DNA of 64,000 nt from Fibrobacter succinogenes (GCA_902768715.1 CACXMH010000001.1:23300-87299), one strand, 5' to 3'. Positions 8,218 through 17,615 are shown, counted from the first letter of the stretch. Numbers and translations: made by a program. The notes: generated by a model not told the origin, from the sequence alone.

Positions 8218-9034
8218 GGTCCATGTTTTCCCGAGCAAGACCTCGGCGCCCAAGAACTACAAGATTTCCCTGACCAGGGTGATCGTGATGGTGGTTCTCC
8301 TGGCTTGCGCCATTCTCGGGTTCGTGCTGTTTTCGCCCCAGAAGATTGTGGCGAACCTCTCCGACGGTAACGTGCTTTCGGTGTACCGCCAGAACATGGC
8401 CATCAAGAAGGAGATTAAGGATATCCGCCAGTCGGTGGACGAGTCTATCCTCAAGGCCGAAGAGACCCGGCTCTTGCGGGACAGCACCGTAAGCCTTAGC
8501 GGGCTCGGGTTCACCCTGGAAGAATCCGGCCGGGACATGCGTTCGGGTAGCGAACGCAAGAGCCTTGCCGAAATCGAGAAGACCTTCAGGCGCCTGCTTG
8601 CCCGGCTGGAGCAGGATTCCGTGACGGCGGCTATGGTGCCTGTGCTGCACCCCTTCAAGAATAGCCACGCCGTCAAGAACCGTTTCGAGATGATTTACGA
8701 CCATTTTACCGAGCAGGAACTGCCCCATCGGGGCATTGATTACGTGGCTGCCGTGGGCGATACCGTAGTGGCCACCGGTGCGGGCGTCGTGGCCGAGGTC
8801 CGCAACCATCGCGGATTTGGACTTTCCATGAAAATCGAGCATATGCCGGGAGTCAAGACGTTTTATGCCCATCTGGGGCAGGCCCTGGTGCAGCCGGGTG
8901 TGCGCGTTCGGCGCGGGCAGCCCATCGCCATCATCGGCGAGAGCGGCACGGAGTCCAGCGTGGCACTCCATTACGAAATCCGCCTGGACGGCACTCCCAT
9001 AAACCCGGAGGACTACTTTATAACGAAACAATGA
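8204..9034 (+). CDS. M23 family metallopeptidase (LytM domain), membrane-anchored
   Basis: Peptidoglycan-type endopeptidase. The preferred start is GTG at 8204, behind GGGGAAGA; an ATG at 8159 would add 15 residues inside the upstream gene. A membrane span (VIVMVVLLACAILGFVLF) is followed by a coiled region and the LytM domain. Zinc ligands are visible as HRGIDYVAAVGD (His and Asp), HLGQ, and LHYEIRLDG. The final GTPINPEDYF is typical of active M23 enzymes. These enzymes cut peptide cross-links during cell-wall growth. All zinc-site motifs are intact, so it should be catalytic rather than a degenerate EnvC-like activator. Confidence 0.87.
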   Translation: MKKLEVHVFPSKTSAPKNYKISLTRVIVMVVLLACAILGFVLFSPQKIVANLSDGNVLSVYRQNMAIKKEIKDIRQSVDESILKAEETRLLRDSTVSLSGLGFTLEESGRDMRSGSERKSLAEIEKTFRRLLARLEQDSVTAAMVPVLHPFKNSHAVKNRFEMIYDHFTEQELPHRGIDYVAAVGDTVVATGAGVVAEVRNHRGFGLSMKIEHMPGVKTFYAHLGQALVQPGVRVRRGQPIAIIGESGTESSVALHYEIRLDGTPINPEDYFITKQ

Positions 9035-9051
9035 GACGGGTCCGCGCACAC

Positions 9052-9223
9052 CTCATATCCCTTGTCCTTAAAAACCTCTAGCGGATCCTCGCCTTGGTTC
9101 GACTACGCTCACCACAGGACGCGAGGATGACCTCTCTTGAGACCAACTATCCTAACCACTAATCACCTATACCTCTTGTAACCAGCGGCCCTAATACCTA
9201 CAACCTACTACCTAACACCTATC
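9052..9223. repeat. Intergenic repeat tract: palindromic GGATCCTCG element plus CCTAA-type words
   Basis: Two repeat types occur in tandem. 9081-9131 is a palindromic element that starts GGATCCTCGCCTTGGTTCGA and ends CGCGAGGATGAC; related copies lie at 17694 and, inverted, at 62963. 9135-9220 is made of degenerate words such as CCTAACCACTA, CCTAATACCTA and CTACCTAACACCTA that run right up to the ATG at 9224, leaving no recognisable ribosome site. Confidence 0.75.
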
Positions 9224-10186
9224 ATGACTCCTTTCGAACAGAACATCATCGCCCTCGTGTGGGATTGTGACAAGACCCTCATCAGCAGTTACATGCAAGA
9301 GCCGCTGTTCCGCCATTATAAAGTGGATGGCGGCAAATTCTGGCGGGAGGTGAACGCCCTCCGTGAATACTACGGCCGTAGCGGCGTGCACGTGAATCCG
9401 GATACCAGTTACCTGAACCATGTGCTGACCTATGTGAAACAGGGACTGTTCAAGGGGCTTTCGAACAAACTATTGCATCAGTTCGGGAGGGAGCTTGTAT
9501 TCTATCCAGGGCTTCCGGAATTTTTCGGGAACATCAAGGGGCTGGTGGAATCGGACCCGAAATACAAGGCCTTCGATATCAAGCTGGAGCATTACGTGGT
9601 GAGCACGGGTTTTGCGGAAACTATCCGGGGGAGTGCCATCGCGCCCTTCGTGGATGGAATTTTCGGATGTGAATTTATCGAGACGCCGGCTCTCCCCGGT
9701 TTTGATACGGATGCGGCGAAGACGTGCGCCGCTCCTGCCGAAGGAGAAATCAGCCAGGTGGCCTGCGCCCTGGACAATACTTCCAAGACCCGCTACCTTT
9801 TTGAAATCAACAAGGGGAGCAACAAGTATCCCGACGATATCGACGTGAATTCCACCATCGCCCGGGGCGACCGCCGTGTGCCCTTCGAGAACATGCTCTA
9901 CATTGCCGACGGACCTTCGGATGTGCCCGCTTTCAGCATCTTGAATTACAATGGCGGCTCTACCTTTGCGGTTTACCCCAAAGGGGACGTGAAGGCTTTC
10001 CGCCAGGTGGAAAAGATGCGCCAGGACAGCCGCGTGCAGATGTTTGGCGAAGCCGACTATACCGAAGGTTCGCAGTCGTGGCTGTGGCTCACCGAAAAGG
10101 TCCGTTCCATCGCCGACAAGATTGTGGAGTCCAAGCAGGCGGCCATCAAGAACAGCGTCAGCGCCCCTCCGGGCCATTTGAGCTAG
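9224..10186 (+). CDS. HAD-superfamily phosphatase
   Basis: 320 aa. Haloacid-dehalogenase fold hydrolase: motif I is WDCDKTLIS (nucleophile Asp14, acid Asp16), and the late motif is YIADGPSDVPAF, which supplies the Mg-binding acidic residues. The cap region lies between. The text between motifs (HYVVSTGFAETIRGS, with the motif II Ser/Thr) resembles phosphoserine-phosphatase-like members. The substrate is unknown. The start codon directly follows a low-complexity repeat tract with no Shine-Dalgarno, which is odd for the gene. It ends 17 bases from the convergent LamG gene. Confidence 0.8.
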   Translation: MTPFEQNIIALVWDCDKTLISSYMQEPLFRHYKVDGGKFWREVNALREYYGRSGVHVNPDTSYLNHVLTYVKQGLFKGLSNKLLHQFGRELVFYPGLPEFFGNIKGLVESDPKYKAFDIKLEHYVVSTGFAETIRGSAIAPFVDGIFGCEFIETPALPGFDTDAAKTCAAPAEGEISQVACALDNTSKTRYLFEINKGSNKYPDDIDVNSTIARGDRRVPFENMLYIADGPSDVPAFSILNYNGGSTFAVYPKGDVKAFRQVEKMRQDSRVQMFGEADYTEGSQSWLWLTEKVRSIADKIVESKQAAIKNSVSAPPGHLS

Positions 10187-10203
10187 ATCCTAGCCCCTAA
10201 CTT

Positions 10204-11169
10204 CTATTCCTCTCGCACCAGGCGTCCTTTCAGGTCGAAAAATTTCTTGCTCCGGAAATTGACTTTCGAGCGGTTTATGGTGTTTGGATTTTTACGGATA
10301 GCCTGGGACTCTTCTTGGTTGACGACTTCTGATGAACTGGAGCTATGTTCTTCTGGGTTTTCTATTTCGGTATTGTTTTTCGGGGCGGGTTCGTTGTAGA
10401 GCGCCAGAATCTCGCTTTCGGAAAGGGCGCGGCTGTAGATTCTCAGGTCGTCGATGCAGCCCTGGAAATAGCTCCACTTGGAGCGGGTCCCGAGCCTGAG
10501 GGGGGCCGTCCCGTTTTGGACCTGCACGCCGTAGGTCTTGTCGTATAAATCGTCCTGGTCTTTCTGGATACCGTTTTTGAACAAAGTAATCTTGTTGGTT
10601 TCTATGTCGTAGCGGGCCACAAAATGGATCCATTCTTTTTCTTGGATTTCTTCTTGCACGTAGCTTCCGGAACCGAGGCCGCCTTCTAGATTAAAAGCGT
10701 AGGCGGACATCCTGTTCGGCCTGTTTTCTTGGCCTTGGTCAAGGTCCCTGTTGTACATGCGGAACACCCATTCATGCTGGTGGGGCTCCCCCTTGCCCAT
10801 CCAGTGCACGTAGCCGCCGGCTTCTGCATTCTGGAAGTTCAGCACTTCGGGGCTGACCCACACCGAAACCGTCAGGGCGCCTGCGGTGGAAATGCTGAAA
10901 ACGTCGTTGTCCGGAATTTCCAGGTAGGCTCCGTTGCCGTCGAAGGCGACGCAGGAATTCTCGTTGCCGAAGCGATCCGTGGAAAATGTGGCTCCGTGGT
11001 TTTCGGCGGTGGCGATTTCTGTGACGGCATTGTTTTCGAAAGTGCCGTTGAAGGGGTAATACGCCACAAGCCCTTCGGAAGGGATTGCGGTGGATTCCGC
11101 GGCGGCAACAGCGGCGGCGGCCATTGCCGCCAGATAAAGAACTTTACGGAACATTGCTAAACGACCCAT
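10204..11169 (-). CDS. Secreted LamG-domain (concanavalin A-like) protein
   Basis: 321 aa. After a signal peptide (AAMAAAAVAAAES) comes a laminin-G/concanavalin-like jelly roll: GLVAYYPFNGTFENNA, FDGNGAYLEIPDN, FSISTAGALTVSVWV, and the ending GCIDDLRIYSRALSESEI that marks LamG type 3 domains. A Glu/Ser linker and a C-terminal tail ending FFDLKGRLVREE follow. Such tails recur on secreted proteins of this group and may be sorting signals, which is inferred. Two starts are possible, ATG at 11169 and at 11154; the latter gives a cleaner signal peptide but neither has a strong ribosome site. Probably glycan-binding. Confidence 0.8.
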   Translation of the reverse strand: MGRLAMFRKVLYLAAMAAAAVAAAESTAIPSEGLVAYYPFNGTFENNAVTEIATAENHGATFSTDRFGNENSCVAFDGNGAYLEIPDNDVFSISTAGALTVSVWVSPEVLNFQNAEAGGYVHWMGKGEPHQHEWVFRMYNRDLDQGQENRPNRMSAYAFNLEGGLGSGSYVQEEIQEKEWIHFVARYDIETNKITLFKNGIQKDQDDLYDKTYGVQVQNGTAPLRLGTRSKWSYFQGCIDDLRIYSRALSESEILALYNEPAPKNNTEIENPEEHSSSSSEVVNQEESQAIRKNPNTINRSKVNFRSKKFFDLKGRLVREE

Positions 11170-11317
11170 CGTGAATAATGATATAAAATCTAATGCATTT
11201 CGTCATATTCGTTGGCGAGGTTTATGGAAAAAAACTTTTTACTCATTTCAAAGGCTTTTTTTCCTGAAAAAATACGTCTATACATGTAGGGACCATAAGG
11301 AGGAAAAAAATTAACCC

Positions 11318-11346
11318 TTGACATTATGTCAAATCTGATATATATT
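11318..11346 (+). promoter_or_regulatory. Promoter with overlapping palindrome for the HigB-like pair
   Basis: TTGACA (11318-11323), 17-base spacer, TATATT (11341-11346). A perfect inverted repeat TTGACAT-T-ATGTCAA (11318-11332) covers the -35 box, where an autoregulating antitoxin could bind. The start codon at 11348 is only one base beyond the -10, so the transcript is leaderless or the exact -10 lies a few bases upstream. Confidence 0.65.
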
Positions 11347-11347
11347 T

Positions 11348-11683
11348 ATGAACCAGAACTACAAACCCATAGCATGGCTGCACGAGCAGCCTCAAACGCC
11401 ACCTTTGTCGCAAAAAGCGAGGATTGAAACAGGATACCTGTTACGGTTATTGCAATCAGGAATGAAATTGTCATTGCCGCAAAGTCGACCTATGCCTTCT
11501 ATAGGAGCACATTGTCATGAATTGCGTATCAATGATGAGGATAAAACGTGGAGACTTTTTTATCGGATTGATGTGGATGCAATTGTCGTAATTTTATGGA
11601 CAGAAAAGAAAACGAACAAGACGCCTGATGAAGTTTTGGAACTTTGTCGCAAGCGCTTGAAATCTTATGACTCGAGGGACTAA
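11348..11683 (+). CDS. HigB/Gp49-like type II toxin (RelE fold)
   Basis: 111 aa. Matches the phage-derived Gp49-like/HigB family of ribosome-dependent mRNA interferases: YKPIAWLHEQPQTPPLSQKA, then SRPMPSIGAHCHELRI, DEDKTWRLFYRIDVDAIVV and a C-terminal Lys-rich CRKRLKSYD. The conserved WLH opening supports the ATG at 11348. The toxin gene comes before the antitoxin, the order usual for this subfamily. The antitoxin starts three bases after the stop. Codon use is AT-richer than its neighbours, suggesting transfer. Confidence 0.87.
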   Translation: MNQNYKPIAWLHEQPQTPPLSQKARIETGYLLRLLQSGMKLSLPQSRPMPSIGAHCHELRINDEDKTWRLFYRIDVDAIVVILWTEKKTNKTPDEVLELCRKRLKSYDSRD

Positions 11684-11685
11684 AA

Positions 11686-12000
11686 ATGGATAAACAGAAA
11701 AAAGAGCGTCTGGAGAAAAAAGGCTGGATAGTTGGTGATGTGGACGATTTTTTGGGATTAAGTCCTGCCGAAATGGCAATTGTTGAAATGAAGGTTGCTT
11801 TGGCAAAGGCTCTTGTCAACAAGCGGAAAAATTGCGGAAAAACTCAGGTTTTGGCGGCTGTCCTTGCGAATACAAGCCAGTCTCGATATGCAAAGGTTGA
11901 ACATGCTGATGCAAGTGTTTCGCTGGAGCTGATGATCAAGATGTTCTTTGCCCTTGGGGCAAATAAGAGGGAATTGTTGAAGGTTCTGTCTGCCGCATGA
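11686..12000 (+). CDS. XRE-family antitoxin partner
   Basis: 104 aa, downstream partner of the toxin. The C-terminal two thirds hold a helix-turn-helix of XRE type (KALVNKRKNCGKTQVLAAVL then NTSQSRYAKVE, with the recognition helix in QSRYAKVE). The N-terminal 40 residues probably bind the toxin. It should repress its own promoter, most likely through the palindrome at 11318-11332. Three-base spacing to the toxin supports translational coupling. Confidence 0.85.
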   Translation: MDKQKKERLEKKGWIVGDVDDFLGLSPAEMAIVEMKVALAKALVNKRKNCGKTQVLAAVLANTSQSRYAKVEHADASVSLELMIKMFFALGANKRELLKVLSAA

Positions 12001-12217
12001 TAAGTTCAAGACAAAACACCCGTTTTTGACCCAAATTCCCCAACCACCAGCCACTAACCACTAACCACTTATTATATATTTAAAGTCCCTAGACCTCGTT
12101 TTGGCGGGCGGGCGGTACTTTCCGTCAAGAAACCGGCGGGGTTCGGAGGCGTTCCATACTTTTGGAGGGCCTTTTAGGGATTTGACTAATCGATTTTGCT
12201 TTACTTTTAGGAGTTTT

Positions 12218-13753
12218 ATGGCAAATAAGTGTAAGCGCGGAATCCTGATTAGCAAGACGCCCTACGAAAAACGCATCGCCATCATGGAAGACGGCGAACT
12301 TGCGGAATTGGTCGTAGAAAGTGTGTCTTCTACCAGGGTTCTGGGCAATATATATAAGGGTGTCGTTCAGAAGGTGCTTCCCGCCTTGAAGGCCGCGTTT
12401 ATCGATATCGGCCTGGAAAAAGCGGGGTTCTTGCACCAGGACGACGCCATGGACAGGAACGAGCTGTTGCGTCGGGAATACGGCGACGACGGCGACGAGG
12501 AAGGCTCCTCCAAGGAAATCTCCATCGACGAGATTCTCCAGGAAGGCCAGGAAATCATGGTCCAGGTGGTGAAGGAACCTATCAGCACCAAGGGTGCCCG
12601 TCTGACGACTCATCTGAGTTTTGCAGGCCGGTTCCTGGTGTGCATGCCGGGTACCAACTTCGTGGGCGTGTCCAAGCGCGAGCGCGACCATGCCAAGCGC
12701 CGGGAATTCCAGAAGGTGGTCCGCCGCCTGAAGGCCCGCGATGTGGGCTATATCGTGCGCACCAACGGGCTGAACGAGTCCGAATTCGAAATCCAGAAGC
12801 AGATGCGGGAGCTGGAGAGCAAGTGGGAACAGACGAAGTACAACTTTGAGACCATGCCCGCCGAAACCTGCATCTACGAGGAGTCGGATTCTATCGAGCA
12901 GACGGTCCGCGAATACTTTGGCGAGAACACGGACTACGTGTACATCGACAATCGGGACGAATACTTCGCACTTCGCGACTACCTGAAGGTGCTCTCTCCG
13001 GACAAGCTGGACAAGGTGAAGCTCTGGAGCAGTAACGAGAGCCTGTTCGAGTACTTCAAGATTGAAAACGATTACGCCCGCTCCCTGCAGCGCCAGGTAC
13101 CGCTCCCCCGCGGAGGAAACCTGGTCATCGAGCAGACCGAGGCCCTGGTGTCCATCGACGTGAACACCGGTCCGAAGGTCCACGGCAAGGACCAGAGCAA
13201 GATCATCCTCGAGACCAACATCGACGCCTGCCACGAGATTGCAAAGCAGCTTAGGCTTCGCGACGTGGGCGGTCTTATCATCATCGACTTTATCGACATG
13301 GAGACCGACGAGGATCGCGAGAAGGTTTACCAGGAATTCCGCAAGGCGATTCGCCGGGACAAGGCGCCTATCAGCCCCGCTCCCATTAGCCAGTTCGGCC
13401 TGATGGAAGTGACCCGCAAGCGCGTGCGCGTGAACCTGATGACCGAGAAGACGGAAATCTGTCCGGTGTGCCACGGCGGTGGCCGCATTGCCACGCTGGA
13501 ATCTACCTTGGGCATGATCGACCGCTGGATGGCCCGCGCTCACGGCAAGGGAAAACTGAAGGAAGTGACCCTGGTGGTGAGCAGCCCCCTGGTGGACGTG
13601 TTCTGCAAGGACATGGCCCGTATGTTCCACTATCTGGAATACAAGCACAGCATGAAAATCGACCTGGTGGAAGACGAACATGCCCATGTGAACCAGTTCT
13701 GGATGTACGACAAGGCGGGCGAGGATATTACGGACCTTTACAATTTCGCGTAA
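12218..13753 (+). CDS. rng: Ribonuclease G (RNase E/G family)
   Basis: 511 aa from the ATG at 12218, which has AGGAG five bases upstream; upstream codons in the same frame are not conserved. RNase E/G endoribonucleases process rRNA 5' ends and decay mRNA. Seen: the opening RGILISKTPYEKRIAIMEDG, the S1-like VLGNIYKGVVQKVLPALKAA with insert, the catalytic Asp region VSIDVNTG and LIIIDFIDM, and the Zn-link Cys pair CPVCHGGG that joins dimers. Ends before a C-terminal degradosome scaffold, so it is G-type rather than E-type. The conserved catalytic Asp pair appears intact. Confidence 0.93.
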   Translation: MANKCKRGILISKTPYEKRIAIMEDGELAELVVESVSSTRVLGNIYKGVVQKVLPALKAAFIDIGLEKAGFLHQDDAMDRNELLRREYGDDGDEEGSSKEISIDEILQEGQEIMVQVVKEPISTKGARLTTHLSFAGRFLVCMPGTNFVGVSKRERDHAKRREFQKVVRRLKARDVGYIVRTNGLNESEFEIQKQMRELESKWEQTKYNFETMPAETCIYEESDSIEQTVREYFGENTDYVYIDNRDEYFALRDYLKVLSPDKLDKVKLWSSNESLFEYFKIENDYARSLQRQVPLPRGGNLVIEQTEALVSIDVNTGPKVHGKDQSKIILETNIDACHEIAKQLRLRDVGGLIIIDFIDMETDEDREKVYQEFRKAIRRDKAPISPAPISQFGLMEVTRKRVRVNLMTEKTEICPVCHGGGRIATLESTLGMIDRWMARAHGKGKLKEVTLVVSSPLVDVFCKDMARMFHYLEYKHSMKIDLVEDEHAHVNQFWMYDKAGEDITDLYNFA

Positions 13754-13821
13754 GGCCCTTGGCGCCTGCTCGACGATTGCGCAAGTCGCCGCCGGGTGCC
13801 GTCTCGAAACTGTGAATATGA

Positions 13822-13852
13822 GCCTTGCGGCTTTGCCGCAGGGCTTTTTTTA
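13822..13852 (+). terminator. Intrinsic terminator after RNase G
   Basis: GCCTTGCGG-CTTTG-CCGCAGGGC followed by seven T, ending 100 bases after the stop of rng. Confidence 0.85.
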
Positions 13853-13913
13853 TCTTAATTTTTAGGCGTTCAATTTTAAGGGCGCCCGTTGGCGCCGAAA
13901 AACGGAGATTGTT

Positions 13914-15308
13914 ATGAATAGAGTAATTCTGGTTGCCGCTGCCGCCGCCGAGATGGCCGCGAAGGTGAAAGAAGTTGTGGACGCCGCCGCTGCCGCTGGC
14001 GTCAAGACCGCCGTGTATAAGCCCTGCGCAAATGGTGCCGAGGCGGCGGCGGAACTGAAGGAACACCGTTCCGCCGTGCTGATGGAGAAGATTGCCGCCG
14101 ACTTCTTGCAGAAGGACTTTGCCTCTGTGGATACCGTGGTGGTGGAAGGTGCGGAAGGCATGAACGACGTGCTGGCCCACAAGTTCAACGATGACCTCGC
14201 CACCGCCCTGGATGCGAAGGTCTATTGCAACGGCGAAGATGCCGACCTGTTCTGCCCGAACCGCATCATGCATTGCCCCAAGTGCCTCGCGAAGGAATTT
14301 GCCGCCCCCGCTGCCGAACGCAAGACCAGCCAGGCCATGTTCCGTGCGGGCCTGCTCCTGAAGGCATCGAAGGCGAAGAAGCGCATTGTGCTGCCCGAAG
14401 GTTCTGAACCCCGCACCGTGCAGGCCGCGAAGCTGGTCATTGACCGCAAGATCGCCGTACCCGTGCTGGTGGGCAAGAAGGACGAAATTTTCAAGGTGGC
14501 CAAGGAACAGGGCGTTTCCCTCCCTGCCGATATCGAGATTATCGAACCGACAGCTGAACTTGCCGAAAAGTACGTGCCCACCCTTGTGGAACTCCGCAAG
14601 TCCAAGGGCATGACCGAAGAACAGGCCCGTGCGGCCCTCGCCGACAACGTGATGCTTGCCACCATGATGCTCAAGATGGGCGAAGTGGATGGCCTCGTTT
14701 CCGGCGCTATCCATTCTACCGCAGACACCTTACGCCCGGCCCTGCAGGTTATCAAGTGCGCTCCCGGCGTCAAGTCCGTAAGCTCCGTGTTCTTTATGTG
14801 CATGCCCGGCAAGACCTACATCTACGGTGACTGCGCTATCAACCTGAACCCCACCGCCGAAGAACTTGCCGGAATCGCCATGCAGTGCGACGACACCGCC
14901 AAGGCCTTCGGGCTGCCCAGCCGTGTGGCTATGCTGAGCTACAGCACCATGAATAGCGGTAAGGGTCCGGACGCCGACTTGGTGCGCGAAGCTACCAAGT
15001 TGGTCAAGGATGCTCGTCCCGAGATGCTGGTGGATGGCCCGCTGCAGTATGATGCCGCTACCGTCGAAAGCGTCGGCTCTCTGAAAGCCCCCGGAAGTTC
15101 CGTGGCCGGCAAGGCAACCGTGTTCGTGTTCCCGAGCCTTTCTGCCGGTAACATCGGCTACAAGGCCGTACAGAGGAGTGCCCACGGCACCATCGCCATC
15201 GGCCCCATGCTCCAGGGCCTCGCCAAGCCGGTGAACGACCTTAGCCGTGGCGCCCTCGTGGAAGACATCGTCTATACCATCGCGCTGACTGCCGTTCAGG
15301 CGGGGTAA
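13914..15308 (+). CDS. pta: Phosphate acetyltransferase
   Basis: 464 aa. Converts acetyl-CoA and phosphate to acetyl phosphate, feeding ATP-forming acetate production, an expected fermentation route. The PTA/PTB catalytic domain covers about 150-460: [66 protein letters not shown] and [22 protein letters not shown]. The 150 N-terminal residues are a shortened BioD-like/regulatory region, unusually Ala-rich. No acetate kinase gene is adjacent. GTTATGA-type start with GGAGATTGTT ribosome site. Confidence 0.93.
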   Translation: MNRVILVAAAAAEMAAKVKEVVDAAAAAGVKTAVYKPCANGAEAAAELKEHRSAVLMEKIAADFLQKDFASVDTVVVEGAEGMNDVLAHKFNDDLATALDAKVYCNGEDADLFCPNRIMHCPKCLAKEFAAPAAERKTSQAMFRAGLLLKASKAKKRIVLPEGSEPRTVQAAKLVIDRKIAVPVLVGKKDEIFKVAKEQGVSLPADIEIIEPTAELAEKYVPTLVELRKSKGMTEEQARAALADNVMLATMMLKMGEVDGLVSGAIHSTADTLRPALQVIKCAPGVKSVSSVFFMCMPGKTYIYGDCAINLNPTAEELAGIAMQCDDTAKAFGLPSRVAMLSYSTMNSGKGPDADLVREATKLVKDARPEMLVDGPLQYDAATVESVGSLKAPGSSVAGKATVFVFPSLSAGNIGYKAVQRSAHGTIAIGPMLQGLAKPVNDLSRGALVEDIVYTIALTAVQAG

Positions 15309-15337
15309 TAATAAGGGAGGGCTCGTCAGATTTTGTC

Positions 15338-15441
15338 CCCGGCAATAAAACCTAATACCTAATTATCCACCTCTAGCGGATCCTCGCTTTCGCGAGGATG
15401 ACGAGTCCTAAATTACTAATCGCTAACTAGCCTGTAGGGCC
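15338..15441. repeat. CCTAA-type low-complexity tract with a GGATCCTCG palindrome
   Basis: Words CCTAATACCTAATTA, a short palindrome GGATCCTCGCTTTCGCGAGGATGAC, then CCTAAATTACTAATCGCTAA and GTAGGGCCCTAC, filling the gap between convergent pta and the downstream gene. Confidence 0.6.
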
Positions 15442-16200
15442 CTACTTCTTCCCGACTTTTGCGTTCAGTTTTTTCTGGATTTCTTTCAGGTGCCAGCGCC
15501 CCCGCCGGTCTTCGAGAAAGAAGTCCGTACGCACGCCACGGGCAAGCCCCTTGTCGATAATCTTCTGGGCTTCTTCATATTGCTTTTGGTCTAGACGGAA
15601 TTCAGCCAGAAAGTAATAGTTGTAAATGTCGGCAGGGTCGTTTTCCATGGCGAGCATCAAGTATTTTTCTGCCAGTGCTTTATCCGGCCACGATAGGATA
15701 ATGGGGATGTAGGGGAGCAATTGGTGCGCCCGTCCAAGTACCTGATAATTTTGTGTGGCGGCAGCTACGTCGCGGACCTTGGCGGCCAGGCCGTCTTTTA
15801 TTGCTGCAAGTGGATTTTTCTCGGCCGCCCACATGGAAACGGATGCCGCATAGATATGGGCGATTTCACGATTATTCGGATAGCGGTTGTATGCCTTTTC
15901 GCTGAGAACTTTCAGAGAATCAAGCTTGAGCTTGCGTTGGTTTTTGTCGAATGGAACGAATCGGAAAGTGAAATAGGCACTCTTCACCAGACCTTCCGTG
16001 GCCTTTTCGTGGATAGAAGGGTCTTTCTGTGCGCGCTTGTATGCGGCAATCATTAAGTCCGCATTTTTTTTGTCGGCCTTGTCGCCATTGGCACGTTCTG
16101 CACGAGCCCCATAGCAGGAGTCCGCAAAGGCCAGGTCCTTGTTCGCAAAGCAACAAATGGCCCCAAGCAGGACGATACAAAAAAAACGAACCATATTCAT
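15442..16200 (-). CDS. Secreted helical-repeat (TPR-like) protein
   Basis: 252 aa with a signal peptide (FFCIVLLGAICCFANKD). The body is helical with TPR-like pairs, best seen in DIYNYYFLAEFRLDQKQYEE followed by AQKIIDKGLARG. It resembles periplasmic TPR proteins of the TatT type (TRAP-transporter associated), but no transporter gene is nearby, so this stays an inference. The upstream gap to pfkA holds a 12-bp-arm inverted repeat. Otherwise unrecognised. Confidence 0.6.
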   Translation of the reverse strand: MNMVRFFCIVLLGAICCFANKDLAFADSCYGARAERANGDKADKKNADLMIAAYKRAQKDPSIHEKATEGLVKSAYFTFRFVPFDKNQRKLKLDSLKVLSEKAYNRYPNNREIAHIYAASVSMWAAEKNPLAAIKDGLAAKVRDVAAATQNYQVLGRAHQLLPYIPIILSWPDKALAEKYLMLAMENDPADIYNYYFLAEFRLDQKQYEEAQKIIDKGLARGVRTDFFLEDRRGRWHLKEIQKKLNAKVGKK

Positions 16201-16214
16201 AATGTGGAATGCGT

Positions 16215-16260
16215 AGTGTGTAATGTATAATGAATAATTTCACACTTCACATTACACACT
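16215..16260. repeat. Inverted repeat with 12-bp perfect arms
   Basis: AGTGTGTAATGT (16215-16226) and ACATTACACACT (16249-16260) form a hairpin with a 22-base loop. Built of TGTAATG/CACTTCAC words, it fills the gap between pfkA (3' end 16269) and the downstream gene. There is no T-run, so it is not a typical terminator. Confidence 0.65.
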
Positions 16261-16268
16261 TCACACCT

Positions 16269-17615
16269 TTATTTCCTTCCCTTGCCTTTTCCGGAGAAGT
16301 AGTCCTGCTGACGGGTGGCGCCAAGCACGGCATGCCATAGCGTTCCGTTGGGATTGATTTTCTTGCGTTCGTTGACGGCGTATTCTATAGGCACATGGCT
16401 GAACTGTTCGTTCATGCTGCCCACCACCATGTCGGTCTTGCCCGCCATGCCTGCGTGCACCGCACTTTCGGCCAGCTGGAAGCAGAAAATGGCGTCTGTT
16501 CCCTTGGCGGGAATGCTACGAACCATGTAGCTCGGGTCAAAGTACTTGATGTTGACTTCGATTCCCACCTTGTCGAAGTGGTTCTTGATTTCACGGGTCA
16601 AAAATTCACCGATGTCGTTTTTCAACACATTGCCGCTGGCGTCCTTGCGTTCCGGCAGGCCCTTGAACAGCTCTTGCCCTGCGCCTTCGGCCACGGCGAT
16701 GACGGCATGGGTCTTGCCGCTGGAGTATCGGCTTTCGAGAGCCTTGAAAAGCCCGTTCTCGCCTTCCAGTGTGAAGGGTACTTCGGGAATGAGGCAGAAG
16801 TTCACTACCGTGGTGGCGAGAGCCGCGTAGGCGGCAATAAATCCGGAGTCGCGACCCATGAGCTTTACCAGGCCAAGTCCGTTGAAAGCTCCGTTGGCTT
16901 CGTTGTGGGCGCTGGTAATCACGTCTGTGGCGCTGAGCACCGCCGTCTCGAAACCGAAGGTGCGGTCGATCAGGTTCAGGTCGTTGTCGATGGTTTTCGG
17001 GATACCGATGACAGAAATGGGCTGGCGACGCTTCTTGACTTCTTCGGCAATGGCGTGAGCGCCCCGGAGGGTTCCGTCACCACCGATACAGAACAGCACG
17101 TTGATGTTCAGACGCATGAGGGTATCCACCATTACGGAGGGTTCCTGCATGCCGCGGGAACTCCCCAGGATAGTTCCGCCGTCATCCTGGATGGCATCTA
17201 CCACGTCGGGGTTCAGCATGATAGGCGGGTAGCCGTAGGCCGGGTTCAGCCCGCGGTAACCATAAGGTATGCCAAAAATGTTTCGCACTCCGTAGTCAAA
17301 CCACAACACTTGTACCAGGCCCTTGATGACGTTGTTGAGGCCGGGGCAAAGTCCGCCGCAGGTTACGATGCCAGCACGAGTCCAGGCGGGGTCGTGGAAA
17401 ATGGTTTCCCTGGGCCCTGCCGCCTCAAGCGAAGGAATCTCCTTGCCCTTTGCGCAGAATTCCTTGATGCGGTTGATGTCGGTAGTAAGGCTGATACGGT
17501 CCTGGTCCGAAACGAAGGACACTCCCTTCATGGGGGATTTCAGTGTTCCCGTTCCCACGGTTTCTATGCTCAGATCGTATTCTTCGGGGTGTTGTAAAAT
17601 GTCTTCTTGCGTCAT
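16269..17615 (-). CDS. pfkA: 6-phosphofructokinase, ATP-type of the long group
   Basis: 448 aa. Phosphorylates fructose 6-phosphate in glycolysis. Motifs: GIVTCGGLCPGLNNVIKG for phosphate binding, IGGDGTLRGA (178-182 core) and GIPKTIDNDLNL (206-212). The Gly in GGDGT, where PPi-dependent enzymes carry Asp (GGDD), predicts ATP use, while KTIDND is shared with the long plant/trypanosome/spirochaete-type group; the phosphate donor is therefore inferred. FETAVLSATDVITSAHNEAN and LGLVKLMGRDSGFIAAYAAL complete the active site. Single gene between repeat tracts, so probably its own transcript. Confidence 0.92.
   Translation of the reverse strand: MTQEDILQHPEEYDLSIETVGTGTLKSPMKGVSFVSDQDRISLTTDINRIKEFCAKGKEIPSLEAAGPRETIFHDPAWTRAGIVTCGGLCPGLNNVIKGLVQVLWFDYGVRNIFGIPYGYRGLNPAYGYPPIMLNPDVVDAIQDDGGTILGSSRGMQEPSVMVDTLMRLNINVLFCIGGDGTLRGAHAIAEEVKKRRQPISVIGIPKTIDNDLNLIDRTFGFETAVLSATDVITSAHNEANGAFNGLGLVKLMGRDSGFIAAYAALATTVVNFCLIPEVPFTLEGENGLFKALESRYSSGKTHAVIAVAEGAGQELFKGLPERKDASGNVLKNDIGEFLTREIKNHFDKVGIEVNIKYFDPSYMVRSIPAKGTDAIFCFQLAESAVHAGMAGKTDMVVGSMNEQFSHVPIEYAVNERKKINPNGTLWHAVLGATRQQDYFSGKGKGRK

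Noticed and set aside
12125..13687. 520-codon open frame opposite RNase G
   Set aside because: Antisense shadow of a well-supported gene with high-GC third positions.
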